From NCBI RefSeq assembly GCF_005081945.1, contig NZ_CP034879.1, forward strand, positions 62,001 to 126,000: a stretch of DNA of 64,000 nt, written 5' to 3'. The notes under the pieces were generated by a model. The model ran no database searches and was not told the origin of the DNA. It worked only from the letters and a program-made list of their open reading frames with translations. Positions 42,900 to 52,752 of this stretch are shown here, one piece after another. This DNA comes from Buchnera aphidicola (Brachycaudus cardui). Lineage in GTDB: Bacteria > Pseudomonadota > Gammaproteobacteria > Enterobacterales > Enterobacteriaceae. Within the stretch, counting starts at the first letter, position 1; every line of letters begins with the position of its first letter. The translations under genes were made by a program, and so were the position numbers.

Positions 42900-42966
42900 A
42901 TTTTGTAAAAGTAAGAATTAATATTTTTATTTTATCTAGTACAAGATATTTTAAGGAATTTTAAAT

Positions 42967-43866
42967 ATGTTTGATAATAATCGTGTGCGTATAGCTATGC
43001 AAAAAACTGGTCGTTTAAGTAGTGATTCCATAAAGTTACTTACATGTTGTGGAATTAAAATTAATTTAAAACAACAAAAACTAATAGCTTTTGCTGAAAA
43101 TATGCCTATTGATGTCATGTTAGTTCGTGATGATGATATTCCTGGATTAGTTATGGATGGTGTCGTAGATCTTGGAATTGTTGGAGAAAATGTTCTTGAG
43201 GAAGAGTTATTAAAAAGAATATCTCAAAAATCAGAGTATTCTTATATTACTTTAAGACGACTAGATTTTGGAATTTGTAGATTATCTTTAGCCATACCAG
43301 TAAGTACTATATATTCTGATATTACATGTTTAAAAAATATTAGAATTGCCACTTCATATCCTCATTTATTAAAAAAATATTTAGATGAAAAAAAAATTAG
43401 ATTTAAATCATGCATGTTAAATGGTTCAGTAGAAGTGGCGCCAAGAGCTGGATTGGCTGATGCTATTTGTGATTTAGTTTCTACAGGAGCAACATTAGAA
43501 GCAAATGGTTTACGTGAAGTACAAGTTGTATATCGTTCACATGCTTGTCTTATTTGTAGGACTGGAGATATTAATCATATAAAAAAAGAAGTTATTAATA
43601 AATTAATGACGCGTATTAAAGGTGTAATTAAAGCTCGTGAATCTAAATATATTATGTTACATGCCCCTGTAAACAAGTTAGAAGAAGTTATTTCTTTATT
43701 ACGAGGAGCCGAAAGACCAACAATTTTAAAATTAGCTGGTGATGATAAGAGAGTAGCTATGCATATGGTAAGCAGTGAGACTCTTTTTTGGGAAACAATG
43801 GAAAAATTAAAATCTTTAGGAGCTAGTTCTATTTTAGTTTTACCAATTGAAAAGATGATGGAGTAA
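42967..43866 (+). CDS. hisG: ATP phosphoribosyltransferase
   Basis: First step of histidine synthesis, joining ATP and PRPP; normally feedback-inhibited by histidine. It has 299 residues as in E. coli. The long (HisG-L) form is shown by the C-terminal regulatory ACT-like domain (about 225-299). The PRPP site [19 protein letters not shown] is intact at about residue 170. AAGGA at 42952 is the ribosome binding site. First gene of hisGDCBHAFI. Confidence 0.98.
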   Translation: MFDNNRVRIAMQKTGRLSSDSIKLLTCCGIKINLKQQKLIAFAENMPIDVMLVRDDDIPGLVMDGVVDLGIVGENVLEEELLKRISQKSEYSYITLRRLDFGICRLSLAIPVSTIYSDITCLKNIRIATSYPHLLKKYLDEKKIRFKSCMLNGSVEVAPRAGLADAICDLVSTGATLEANGLREVQVVYRSHACLICRTGDINHIKKEVINKLMTRIKGVIKARESKYIMLHAPVNKLEEVISLLRGAERPTILKLAGDDKRVAMHMVSSETLFWETMEKLKSLGASSILVLPIEKMME

Positions 43867-43872
43867 AAAATA

Positions 43873-45186
43873 ATGCAATATTTTAGAAATATTGTTTATT
43901 GGAATAAATTAAATTCTAATAATCAAAAAAAGATATTATTAAGACCTATTTTAAAAACTAATTATTCTATAAAAAATACTGTACAAAAAATTATAGAAGA
44001 TGTCAAAAATAAAGGTGATAAAGCTTTAAAGAAATATAGTTTGTTACTTGACAAGTATCAAGATGATACATTTCAAGTGCTGCAAGAAAATATTTCTAGA
44101 TCTTCATCTGATATCAGTAGAGAATTAAAGGAAGCAATTGTTACTGCAAAAAATAATATTACATGTTTTCATGAAGCTCAAAAACCTTTAAAAATAGATA
44201 TTGAAACACAAATTGGCGTACGTTGTCAGCAAATTCATTTACCTTTAAATTCTATAGGAATTTATATTCCGAGTGGAATAGCACCTTTATTTTCAACTGT
44301 ACTAATGCTTGCAATACCTGCTCAAATTGCTGGTTGTAAGAAAATTATACTCTGTTCTCCTCCTCCTATTAGTAAAGAAGTGCTTTATGCGGCATATATT
44401 TGTGGTATTAAAAAAATTTTCCAAATCGGGGGTGCTCAAGCTATAGCAGCACTTGCTTTTGGTACTGAAACCATTCCGAAAGTAGATAAAATATTTGGAC
44501 CTGGAAATACTTATGTTACAGAAGCTAAATTACAAGTTAGTTCTATTTTTAATGGACCTGCAATAGATATGCTAGCAGGACCTTCAGAATTATTAGTTAT
44601 TGCTGATCACTTTGCTAATCCTGATTTTATTGCTGCTGATTTGTTATCACAAGCTGAACATGGTATTAGTTCTCAAGTAATATTACTCACTCCATCTGAG
44701 GATCTGGCACAACGAGTCATTATTTCTATTAATGAACAATTAAAAAAATTAACTAGATTATCAGAAATACTAATAGCGCTGAAACATAGCACTATTATCA
44801 TTACTGAAGATTTATTGCAATGTGCTAAAATATCAAATATATACGCACCTGAACATTTAATTATTCAAACTAAATCACCAAGAAAAATACTTGATTATAT
44901 ATTCAATGCTAGTTCTATTTTTTTAGGTTCATGGTCACCTGAATCTGCAGGTGATTATGCATCTGGAACTAATCATGTTTTGCCTACATATGGTAAGTCT
45001 CTTACTAATTCCGCTTTAGGATTAGCTGATTTTCAAAAACGTGTACTAGTACAAGAACTAACTTCTCAAGGCTTGATAAATTTATCTAATACTCTTGAAA
45101 TTTTATCTTCTGCAGAAAAACTTGAAGGACATAAAAATGCTGTAAAAGTTCGTATCGATTTTTTAAAGGAAAAATATAATGGATAA
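43873..45186 (+). CDS. hisD: Histidinol dehydrogenase
   Basis: Zinc enzyme that performs the last two oxidations to histidine. It has 437 residues (E. coli 434). Conserved regions: IYIPSGIAPLFSTVLMLAIP, FQIGGAQAIAALAFGTETIP, then KIFGPGNTYVTEAK, and the zinc/active-site region DLLSQAEHGISSQ with SAGDYASGTNHVLPT. Six bases separate it from hisG; it overlaps hisC by eight bases. Confidence 0.98.
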   Translation: MQYFRNIVYWNKLNSNNQKKILLRPILKTNYSIKNTVQKIIEDVKNKGDKALKKYSLLLDKYQDDTFQVLQENISRSSSDISRELKEAIVTAKNNITCFHEAQKPLKIDIETQIGVRCQQIHLPLNSIGIYIPSGIAPLFSTVLMLAIPAQIAGCKKIILCSPPPISKEVLYAAYICGIKKIFQIGGAQAIAALAFGTETIPKVDKIFGPGNTYVTEAKLQVSSIFNGPAIDMLAGPSELLVIADHFANPDFIAADLLSQAEHGISSQVILLTPSEDLAQRVIISINEQLKKLTRLSEILIALKHSTIIITEDLLQCAKISNIYAPEHLIIQTKSPRKILDYIFNASSIFLGSWSPESAGDYASGTNHVLPTYGKSLTNSALGLADFQKRVLVQELTSQGLINLSNTLEILSSAEKLEGHKNAVKVRIDFLKEKYNG

Positions 45187-46255
45187 TATTATTAAATTAG
45201 CTAGAATTAATATACAAAAATTACAACCCTATCAGTCAGCACGACGTATTGGAGAAGGACATATTGGTGAAATATGGTTAAATGCAAACGAATCACCCAT
45301 GTCCGTATTTTTTAAATTAAAAAAAAAATCATTTAATCGTTATCCAGAATGCCAGCCAAAAGATTTAATCTCTTATTATGCTAATTATTCTAATCTATCT
45401 TGCAACCAAATTTTAGTTACCAGAGGAGCAGATGAAGGGATTGAATTATTAATTAAAACTTTTTGTGAACCAGGAAAAGATGCAATCATTTATTGTCCTC
45501 CTACATATGATATGTATCGCGTGAATGCAAAAATACATGGAGTAGCAATAAAAGAAATTCCAACAATTAAAGATACTTGGCAATTAGATTTATTAAATAT
45601 TAAATTAAATTTAACTAAAGTCAAGTTAGTATATATTTGTAATCCTAATAATCCGACTGGTAATACTATTATAAAAAAAGATCTTATATCATTATTAAAA
45701 ATGACTTTAGGTCATGCTTTAATTGTTATAGATGAGGCTTATATTGAATTTTCTCCTCAAGATACTATGACAAATTATTTAAAAGAATATCCGAATTTAG
45801 TAATTTTAAGAACACTATCAAAAGCTTTTGCTTTAGCTGGAATAAGATGTGGTTTTACTTTAGCAAAAAAAGATATTATTGATACTTTAAATAAAGTGAT
45901 TGCTCCTTATCCAATATCTGTTCCTGTCGCTGATATAGCTGTTCAATCTTTAGAAACAGATTATATTAAGTTTATGAATAATAGAGTATTAGATTTAAAT
46001 TCAAATCGTATTTGGTTAGTAAATGAATTAAATAAGCTTTCTTGTGTAGAAAAAGTTTTTAAGAGTAATGCTAATTATATATTAGTAAAGTTTTTTATGT
46101 GTGAAACAGTATTTTCTGCTTTATGGGACAAAGGAATTATTATAAGAAATCAAAATGATAAAATTAATTTAAATAAATGTCTAAGAATATCTATAGGAAC
46201 ACGTTTAGAATGTTTACGTTTAATTCAAGAACTTCAATTTTTTTCTAAAAAATAA
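45179..46255 (+). CDS. hisC: Histidinol-phosphate aminotransferase
   Basis: PLP enzyme of histidine synthesis; 358 residues (E. coli 356). NPNNPTGN, the DEAYIEF aspartate and the PLP lysine in LRTLSKAFALAGIRCG are present. An A10 tract (45319-45328) lies in the coding sequence near residue 50 and the frame is intact through it. In E. coli relatives HisC may also aid aromatic amino acid transamination. Confidence 0.97.
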   Translation: MDNIIKLARINIQKLQPYQSARRIGEGHIGEIWLNANESPMSVFFKLKKKSFNRYPECQPKDLISYYANYSNLSCNQILVTRGADEGIELLIKTFCEPGKDAIIYCPPTYDMYRVNAKIHGVAIKEIPTIKDTWQLDLLNIKLNLTKVKLVYICNPNNPTGNTIIKKDLISLLKMTLGHALIVIDEAYIEFSPQDTMTNYLKEYPNLVILRTLSKAFALAGIRCGFTLAKKDIIDTLNKVIAPYPISVPVADIAVQSLETDYIKFMNNRVLDLNSNRIWLVNELNKLSCVEKVFKSNANYILVKFFMCETVFSALWDKGIIIRNQNDKINLNKCLRISIGTRLECLRLIQELQFFSKK

Positions 46256-46274
46256 TGTTTGCAAAGAGGTATTA

Positions 46275-47336
46275 ATGAAAAATAAAATATTATTTATTGA
46301 TCGAGATGGTACGTTGATAGAAGAACCCAGTGATACTTATCAAGTAGATTCGATCAGTAAATTAGTGTTTAAAAAAAATGTAATTTCTTCATTGCGTAAA
46401 TTAATCAAATTAAAATATAAATTAATCATGGTCACAAATCAAGACGGATTAGGTAGTGAAAAATTTCCTTTGATAGATTTTAATATACCCCATTTTTTTA
46501 TGCTAAATATTTTTCGTACAGAAGGAATAATATTTGATGATATATTAATATGTCCACATTTTTTAGAAGATAACTGTATGTGTCGTAAACCAAAAATAAA
46601 AATGATAGAACCATGGTTATCAAAAATAGATAAAGAACATAGTTATGTTATTGGTGATCGAGATACAGATATAACATTATCAAAAAATATTCAAGTTAAG
46701 GGGATTCAATATAAAGAAAATAAATGTGATTGGACAGATATTACACAAAAAATTATAAAGACAAATAGATGTGCAGAAATTTCTCGAATTACAAAAGAAA
46801 CTAATATATATATAAAAGTTTATTTAGATTTAGAAGAAACAAGTAAGATTAATACTGGTATAAAATTTTTTGATCATATGTTAGAACAGTTAGCAGTACA
46901 TAGTGGTATTTGTATGCATATTTTTGTTAAAGGTGATCTACATATTGATGATCATCATACAGTAGAAGATACTGGTATTGTATTAGGAGAAGCCTTATTA
47001 CAATCTTTAGGAAAAAAAAATGGTTTATGTAGATTTGGTTTTTATTTACCTATGGATGAAAGTAGATCAAATTGTATCATAGATTTATCAAATCGTCCAT
47101 ATTTAAAATTTCAGGCTAAGTTTAATCATCAAATGGTTGGTGATCTAAATACTAGTATGATTGAACATTTTTTTTATTCTCTTTGTTACTCTATGAAGAT
47201 TACGCTACATTTATTTGCAGAAGGTCAAAATGATCATCATTGTGCTGAAAGTTTGTTTAAAGTATTTGGACGAGCATTACGACAAGCTATTAAGATTGAA
47301 GGAAATATGTTACCAACTTCTAAAGGAATTCTATAA
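46275..47336 (+). CDS. hisB: Bifunctional histidinol-phosphatase / imidazoleglycerol-phosphate dehydratase
   Basis: Two fused enzymes of the pathway, the normal enteric arrangement. It has 353 residues (E. coli 355). The N-terminal HAD phosphatase has [12 protein letters not shown] at 6-17 and four cysteine/histidine zinc ligands around [15 protein letters not shown]. The C-terminal dehydratase (from about 165) shows [14 protein letters not shown] and the manganese histidines in [11 protein letters not shown] and [10 protein letters not shown]. Its last base overlaps the hisH start. Confidence 0.98.
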   Translation: MKNKILFIDRDGTLIEEPSDTYQVDSISKLVFKKNVISSLRKLIKLKYKLIMVTNQDGLGSEKFPLIDFNIPHFFMLNIFRTEGIIFDDILICPHFLEDNCMCRKPKIKMIEPWLSKIDKEHSYVIGDRDTDITLSKNIQVKGIQYKENKCDWTDITQKIIKTNRCAEISRITKETNIYIKVYLDLEETSKINTGIKFFDHMLEQLAVHSGICMHIFVKGDLHIDDHHTVEDTGIVLGEALLQSLGKKNGLCRFGFYLPMDESRSNCIIDLSNRPYLKFQAKFNHQMVGDLNTSMIEHFFYSLCYSMKITLHLFAEGQNDHHCAESLFKVFGRALRQAIKIEGNMLPTSKGIL

Positions 47337-47926
47337 TGAATATAGTGATCATAGATACTGGTTGTGCTAATTTAACTTCAATTAAAGTAGCGATTAAAAG
47401 ATTAGGTTATAATGCTATAATTACTTCCGAACCTTCAAGAGTGCTAAAATCTAATAAAGTTTTTTTACCTGGAGTAGGTACTGCTTCTGCAGTTATGAAC
47501 TTTTTATTTGAAAAAAAATTAGTTCATATTATCAAAAAACTTACACAACCAATTTTAGGCATATGTCTAGGAATGCAACTGCTTTGTGATTTTAGCGAAG
47601 AATGTCACGGAGTTCACACGATCGGCATAATACAATCTTCTGTATTACGTTTAAAGACAAATAATTTACCTCTACCACATATTGGATGGAATAAAATTAA
47701 ATTTAATGAATCACATCCTTTATTTAAAAATATACGCAATAATGAAAGATTTTATTTTGTTCATAGTTATATAGTACCTATTAATAAATATACATTATCT
47801 ACTACAGATTATGGTGTGAATTTTAGTTCGTCTATACAAAAAAATAATTTTTTTGGAGTTCAATTTCATCCGGAAAAATCTGGGAATATAGGATCACAAT
47901 TATTAAAAAATTTTTTGGAGATGTAA
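47336..47926 (+). CDS. hisH: Imidazole glycerol phosphate synthase, glutaminase subunit
   Basis: Class I glutamine amidotransferase that feeds ammonia to HisF. It has 196 residues as in E. coli. The catalytic Cys77 is in [11 protein letters not shown] and the histidine/glutamate pair in VQFHPEKSG. Four bases separate it from hisA. Confidence 0.98.
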   Translation: MNIVIIDTGCANLTSIKVAIKRLGYNAIITSEPSRVLKSNKVFLPGVGTASAVMNFLFEKKLVHIIKKLTQPILGICLGMQLLCDFSEECHGVHTIGIIQSSVLRLKTNNLPLPHIGWNKIKFNESHPLFKNIRNNERFYFVHSYIVPINKYTLSTTDYGVNFSSSIQKNNFFGVQFHPEKSGNIGSQLLKNFLEM

Positions 47927-47930
47927 TTTT

Positions 47931-48668
47931 ATGATTATTCCTGCATTTGATTTTATTAATGGTGAAGCAGTACGTTTATATCAAGGTGATTATTCTAATA
48001 AAAAAAAATATAATATAAATTTACAGTGTTGTTTAGAAGAATATAAATATAAAGGAGTTAAAAATATTCATTTAGTAGATTTAGATGGAGCAAAAAATAG
48101 TCAAAATAGACAATTAGAACTATTTAAAAATATATTATCTTATACTAATATTCCTATCCAAATAGGAGGAGGTATAAGAACTACAGAAGATATAAATATT
48201 CTTTTAGATTTAGGCGTAAAAAAGGTGGTTATTGGTTCTGCTGTAATTCAAAATAAAATTCAAGTTAAACAATGGTTAAAACAATACGGTGCAGATAAAA
48301 TTGTTTTAGCGTTAGATATACACATTGATAGTGATAATAAAAAAGAAGTATATATTCATGGTTGGAAAAAAAAAACTAAAATTACTTTAGAAGAAATTAT
48401 TGAATATTTTTCACCAAGTGGATTACAACATGTATTATGTACTGATATATCTAAAGATGGAACATTATTAGGACCTAATATTAAATTATATCAAGAACTT
48501 TCAAATTCTTTTAAAAAAATAAAATTTCAAGCATCTGGAGGAGTTGGTACGTTACAAGATGTTATATCTTTAAATAATACTGGAATTCATAGTGTAATTA
48601 TTGGTCGTAGTTTATTAGAAAAAAAAATTAAAATAGAAGAGGCATTAGAATGCTGGCAAAACGAATAA
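47931..48668 (+). CDS. hisA: ProFAR isomerase HisA
   Basis: Amadori rearrangement step of histidine synthesis. It has 245 residues as in E. coli. The barrel starts [20 protein letters not shown] with the catalytic aspartate (Asp7), and [13 protein letters not shown] and [13 protein letters not shown] carry phosphate-site residues and the second catalytic aspartate. It contains an in-frame A10 tract (48366-48375). The end overlaps hisF by 19 bases. Confidence 0.97.
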   Translation: MIIPAFDFINGEAVRLYQGDYSNKKKYNINLQCCLEEYKYKGVKNIHLVDLDGAKNSQNRQLELFKNILSYTNIPIQIGGGIRTTEDINILLDLGVKKVVIGSAVIQNKIQVKQWLKQYGADKIVLALDIHIDSDNKKEVYIHGWKKKTKITLEEIIEYFSPSGLQHVLCTDISKDGTLLGPNIKLYQELSNSFKKIKFQASGGVGTLQDVISLNNTGIHSVIIGRSLLEKKIKIEEALECWQNE

Positions 48669-49426
48669 TAGCATGTCTAGATGTTAGCAATGGTGTAGTA
48701 GTTAAAGGAATACAATTTCAGAATCATAGAATCGTCGGTGATATTATACCTCTTGCTCAACGTTATGCAAATGATGGTATAGATGAATTAGTTTTTTATG
48801 ATATTACTGCTTCAACAAATAATACATTAGTTGATCGAAGTTGGATAAAACGTGTTGCTAAAGTAATAAATATTCCATTTTGTGTTGCTGGAGGAATTAA
48901 AAGTATAGAAGATGCACAAAATATTCTATCTAGTGGTGCAGATAAGATATCAATTAATTCTTCAGCATTGATAGATCCTAATTTAATAACAAAGATTTCT
49001 GAACGTTTTGGTGTTCAATGCATGGTAGTTGGAATTGATTCTTGGTTTAATCAAACTGAAAATAGTTATATGGTGCAGCAATATACAGGAGATGTTAGTA
49101 AAACTTATCAGACTCATTGGAAAACGTCTGATTGGGTGAAAGAAGTTCAAAAAAAAGGTGCAGGTGAAATTGTTTTAAATATGATGAATAAAGATGGTTT
49201 ACAACAAGGCTATGATCTTTTACAACTGAGTGCAATAAGAGCTATTTGTAAAGTTCCTTTAATTGCTTCAGGAGGTGCTGGAATTATAGAACATTTTTAT
49301 GATGCGTTTTATCAGTCTAATGTTGATGGTGTTTTAGCTGCATCTGTTTTTCATAAAAATATAGTCAATATAAAAACATTAAAAAACTTTTTAATTCAAA
49401 GAGGAATGGAGATTAGAGCGTGTTGA
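48650..49426 (+). CDS. hisF: Imidazole glycerol phosphate synthase, cyclase subunit
   Basis: Closes the imidazole ring with ammonia from HisH and releases AICAR to purine synthesis. It has 258 residues as in E. coli. The start [20 protein letters not shown] carries the first catalytic aspartate; [11 protein letters not shown] and [13 protein letters not shown] carry phosphate-site residues and the second aspartate. It starts within hisA and overlaps hisI by seven bases. Confidence 0.98.
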   Translation: MLAKRIIACLDVSNGVVVKGIQFQNHRIVGDIIPLAQRYANDGIDELVFYDITASTNNTLVDRSWIKRVAKVINIPFCVAGGIKSIEDAQNILSSGADKISINSSALIDPNLITKISERFGVQCMVVGIDSWFNQTENSYMVQQYTGDVSKTYQTHWKTSDWVKEVQKKGAGEIVLNMMNKDGLQQGYDLLQLSAIRAICKVPLIASGGAGIIEHFYDAFYQSNVDGVLAASVFHKNIVNIKTLKNFLIQRGMEIRAC

Positions 49427-50034
49427 CTTCACAAGATTTATTAAATCTAAATTGGATCAAAACAAATAGCATGATTCCTGTAATTATACAAAATATTTTT
49501 TCAAATGAAGTTTTAATGCATGGATATATGAATGAAGAAGCTTTATTAAAAACGCAAAAAAATGGTTTAGTGACATTTTATTCTCGTACTAAAAAACGTC
49601 TATGGACGAAAGGAGAAAAATCAGGAAATTATTTAAAAGTCATTGAAATTACAGCAGATTGTGATTATGATACATTATTAATTTTAGTTAAACCTATAGG
49701 TAAAACATGTCATTTTGGAAATACAAGTTGTTTCCTTCCTAAAAAATATAATATTGATTTTTTATTCGATTTAGAAAATATTATAAAAAATAGAAAAAGT
49801 GTATACAAACATGATTCGTATACATCTGAATTATATAAGTCTGGAACGAGTCGTATAGCACAAAAAGTAGGTGAAGAAGCTATAGAAACTATTTTAGCAG
49901 CTATGAAAACTAATAAAAATGAATTAATTAATGAATCTTCAGATTTAATTTACCATTTAATTGTACTATTACACGACCAAAATTTAAATTTAAAGATTGT
50001 TCTAGATAACTTAAAAAAAAGAAGTCAAAAATAA
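49420..50034 (+). CDS. hisI: Bifunctional phosphoribosyl-AMP cyclohydrolase / PR-ATP pyrophosphatase
   Basis: Steps two and three of the pathway in one protein (HisIE). It has 204 residues (E. coli 203). The cyclohydrolase half (1-110) has [14 protein letters not shown] and metal residues in DCDYDTLLI...CHFG. The pyrophosphatase half (about 115-204) has [17 protein letters not shown]. The start is GTG at 49420, fixed by overlap with the hisF stop and by the match of [11 protein letters not shown] with E. coli. Last gene of the operon. Confidence 0.96.
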   Translation: MLTSQDLLNLNWIKTNSMIPVIIQNIFSNEVLMHGYMNEEALLKTQKNGLVTFYSRTKKRLWTKGEKSGNYLKVIEITADCDYDTLLILVKPIGKTCHFGNTSCFLPKKYNIDFLFDLENIIKNRKSVYKHDSYTSELYKSGTSRIAQKVGEEAIETILAAMKTNKNELINESSDLIYHLIVLLHDQNLNLKIVLDNLKKRSQK

Positions 50035-50049
50035 TTATTTTTTAATTTT

Positions 50050-50070
50050 AAATCATGGTAATGATTTTTT
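50050..50070 (+). terminator. Terminator of the his operon
   Basis: AAATCAT (50050-50056), loop GGTA, ATGATTT (50061-50067), then T residues: a compact seven-base-pair hairpin 15 bases past hisI. Confidence 0.65.
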
Positions 50071-50427
50071 AATAAAAAAATATTACTAAAAATTAATTTA
50101 TAGTATTTCAATTTCATAAAACATTCAATTATAAATATATATATCTTATATAATAATCTCTATTACTTGAAAAGTATTAAATTATATAACTTGTAATATA
50201 CAAGTAACATTGTCTTTTTTTATTTATATATCTCATATAAACAATCATATAAAAATTTATCTGCACTGTAAATTTATATAAGTACTGTTGTAATATTTTA
50301 TTTTAATCAATGAAAAATTGAAAATGTTTATAATATCATTTATTGTGTAACAGATTAAATAAAACATATTAATATAAAAGAATATGGATTTATTATATAT
50401 TTTAGCATATTTGAGTTGGAGAAAAAA
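50071..50427. other. Gene-free stretch between hisI and gnd
   Basis: About 360 AT-rich bases with no supported gene. It holds a small hairpin, ACTTGTA paired with TACAAGT (50189-50205), 11 bases before a T-run. The gnd promoter must lie here but I cannot assign it among many AT-rich candidates. Confidence 0.5.
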
Positions 50428-51840
50428 ATGTCAAAACAACAAATTGGTGTTGTGGGAATGGCAGTAATGGGACGTAATTTAGCATTAAATATCGAAAATA
50501 AAAATTATACTGTCTCTATATTTAATAGAACATCCTCAATAACAGAGGACGTCATAAATCATAATTCAGGAAAAAATATTTTTCCATATTTTTCTATTAA
50601 AGATTTTGTTAATTCACTTATAAAACCTAGATGTATTTTATTAATGGTTCAATCAGGAAAAGCTACTGATGATACTATTCAAACGATTATTCCTTATTTA
50701 GACAAAGAAGATATATTAATTGATGGAGGAAATACTTTTTATAAAGATACTATGCGAAGAAGTGATGAATTATCTAAATATGGTATTAATTTTATTGGCA
50801 TGGGAGTATCTGGAGGTGAATCAGGAGCATTAAATGGTCCATCGATTATGCCAGGAGGTCAAAAAAAAGCATATCAACTTGTTTCTTCTATATTAGAAAA
50901 AATATCGGCAAAATTTAAAAATGAACCATGTGTTAGTTATATTGGTCCAAATGGAGCAGGTCATTATGTAAAAATGGTACATAATGGTATCGAATATGGT
51001 GATATGCAATTAATTGCAGAGTCATATTTTTTATTAAAATATTTATTAAATATGAACAATAAAGAATTATCAAAAACATTTTCAGAATGGAATAAAGGTG
51101 AATTAAATAGTTACTTAATTGAAATCACAAAAAATATTTTTATTAAACAAGACAGTGATGGCAATGATTTGATAGATATTATTTTAGATATAGCAGAAGA
51201 CAAAGGCACTGGAAAATGGATAAGTCAAAATTCTTTAGAACTACGTGAACCGCTTTCGTTAATTACTGAATCTGTTTTTTCACGTTATTTATCATCTCTT
51301 AAAAAACAACGTATAACAGCATCAAAAATATTAAAAGGACCGGATATAAAACCATTAATTAAAGATAGACATGACTTTATTGAAGAAGTAAGACGGGCTT
51401 TATATTTAGGAAAAATCATTTCTTATGCACAAGGATTTTCTCAATTAAAAAAAGCTTCAGAGAAATATTCTTGGAATTTAAAATATGGTGAAATAGCTAA
51501 AATTTTTAGATCAGGTTGTATCATTCGTGCAAATTTTTTACAAAAAATAACAGAAGAATATTCTCATAATGTAAATATAGTTAATTTATTATTAACACCA
51601 TATTTTTCAAAAATAGCTAATAAATATGAAGATTCATTACGTAAAATTGTTATTTATGCAATAAAATATGGTATTGCTGTTCCTGCTTTTTCTGCTGCTA
51701 TATCATATTATGATAGTTATAGAGCATTATATTTACCAGCAAATTTAATTCAAGCTCAAAGAGATTATTTTGGATCTCATACTTATCAAAGAATTGATAA
51801 AAATGGTTATTTTCATACAAATTGGTCTATAAAAGAATAA
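50428..51840 (+). CDS. gnd: 6-phosphogluconate dehydrogenase
   Basis: Oxidative decarboxylation of 6-phosphogluconate to ribulose 5-phosphate, giving NADPH. Start ATG 50428 has GGAG eight bases upstream; a TTG at 50416 is unlikely. It has 470 residues (E. coli 468). The Rossmann motif [15 protein letters not shown], the substrate loop [19 protein letters not shown] and the catalytic lysine in [17 protein letters not shown] are intact, with IRANFLQKI near the C-terminal part. In E. coli gnd is also close to his. Confidence 0.97.
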   Translation: MSKQQIGVVGMAVMGRNLALNIENKNYTVSIFNRTSSITEDVINHNSGKNIFPYFSIKDFVNSLIKPRCILLMVQSGKATDDTIQTIIPYLDKEDILIDGGNTFYKDTMRRSDELSKYGINFIGMGVSGGESGALNGPSIMPGGQKKAYQLVSSILEKISAKFKNEPCVSYIGPNGAGHYVKMVHNGIEYGDMQLIAESYFLLKYLLNMNNKELSKTFSEWNKGELNSYLIEITKNIFIKQDSDGNDLIDIILDIAEDKGTGKWISQNSLELREPLSLITESVFSRYLSSLKKQRITASKILKGPDIKPLIKDRHDFIEEVRRALYLGKIISYAQGFSQLKKASEKYSWNLKYGEIAKIFRSGCIIRANFLQKITEEYSHNVNIVNLLLTPYFSKIANKYEDSLRKIVIYAIKYGIAVPAFSAAISYYDSYRALYLPANLIQAQRDYFGSHTYQRIDKNGYFHTNWSIKE

Positions 51841-51925
51841 TATTAATTCTTATACTTTTAAAATCATGTGTATATTTATATTATAGTGAATATGTCATCG
51901 ATGTTACTCAATTATTAAACAATTA

Positions 51926-51959
51926 AATAGCAGACGATGTAAAAAATATCTCTGCTATT
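51926..51959. other. Hairpin between gnd and dcd
   Basis: AATAGCAGA (51926-51934) pairs perfectly with TCTGCTATT (51951-51959), with a further GAT/ATC pairing inside. There is no T-tract on either side. It could be a weak gnd terminator or an mRNA end structure. Confidence 0.4.
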
Positions 51960-52024
51960 GTAATTTAATATATTATAGTTCAATGCAATTTTTAAAAATA
52001 TATCTATTATATGGCAGGTATAAC

Positions 52025-52606
52025 ATGCGTTTATGTGATAAAGATATTCAAGAATGGTTAAAAAAAAAGAAATTAATTATTGAACCTTATCCTCAAAAAA
52101 AATTAATTCATGGTATTACTGTTGATATACATTTGAGTGATAAATTTCGTATTTTTTATGATCATACTAGAGCATGCATTGATTTAAGTGATTCTAAAAA
52201 AAATATAGCATTATCATTATCTGAAGTCATGAGTAGAGAAATAGTTTTTTCTCAAGAAAAACCTTTATTTTTACAACCAGGTGCTTTAGTTTTATCATCT
52301 ACATTAGAATATATTAAAATTCCTAATAATTTAGTTGGTTGGTTAGATGGTCGATCATCTTTAGCTCGTCTTGGTTTAATGATTCATGCTACTGCACATC
52401 GTATTGATCCCGGATGGGAAGGGAATATTGTTTTAGAGATCTTTAATGCTGGAAAATTAACTTTAGTATTGCGTCCTACAATGAGAATTGCAGCACTTAG
52501 TTTTGAAGTTCTTTCTCAATCAGTATTATATCCTTATTATTCTCGTTATGAATCTAAATATAAAAATCAAATTGGAGTTGTTACTAGTCGTATTGATAAA
52601 GAATAA
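52025..52606 (+). CDS. dcd: dCTP deaminase
   Basis: Deaminates dCTP to dUTP, the main route to thymidylate in enteric bacteria. ATG 52025 (AGG upstream) gives MRLCDKDIQEWL, as in E. coli, and 193 residues, the family length; the open frame 42 bases further upstream is not homologous. The active-site segment GWLDGRSSLARLGLMIHATA and HRIDPGWEGNIVLE are conserved. Not obviously in an operon. Confidence 0.97.
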   Translation: MRLCDKDIQEWLKKKKLIIEPYPQKKLIHGITVDIHLSDKFRIFYDHTRACIDLSDSKKNIALSLSEVMSREIVFSQEKPLFLQPGALVLSSTLEYIKIPNNLVGWLDGRSSLARLGLMIHATAHRIDPGWEGNIVLEIFNAGKLTLVLRPTMRIAALSFEVLSQSVLYPYYSRYESKYKNQIGVVTSRIDKE

Positions 52607-52752
52607 ATTTTTTTATATGAAAATATATGTATGTTATTTTTTTATAAAAATATATTTCTAAATATAGATAATAATATATTTATTTTAAAGGAATAGTTTA
52701 CGATTGATTTTAATTTGTATATGATATTCTTTATTTAAAGAATTATAATATT

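Noticed and set aside
48366..48375. A10 tract in hisA (and similar ones in hisC and ribE) as further broken genes
   Set aside because: The frames continue intact through these tracts with full-length conserved products, so they are ordinary lysine codons, though prone to slippage.
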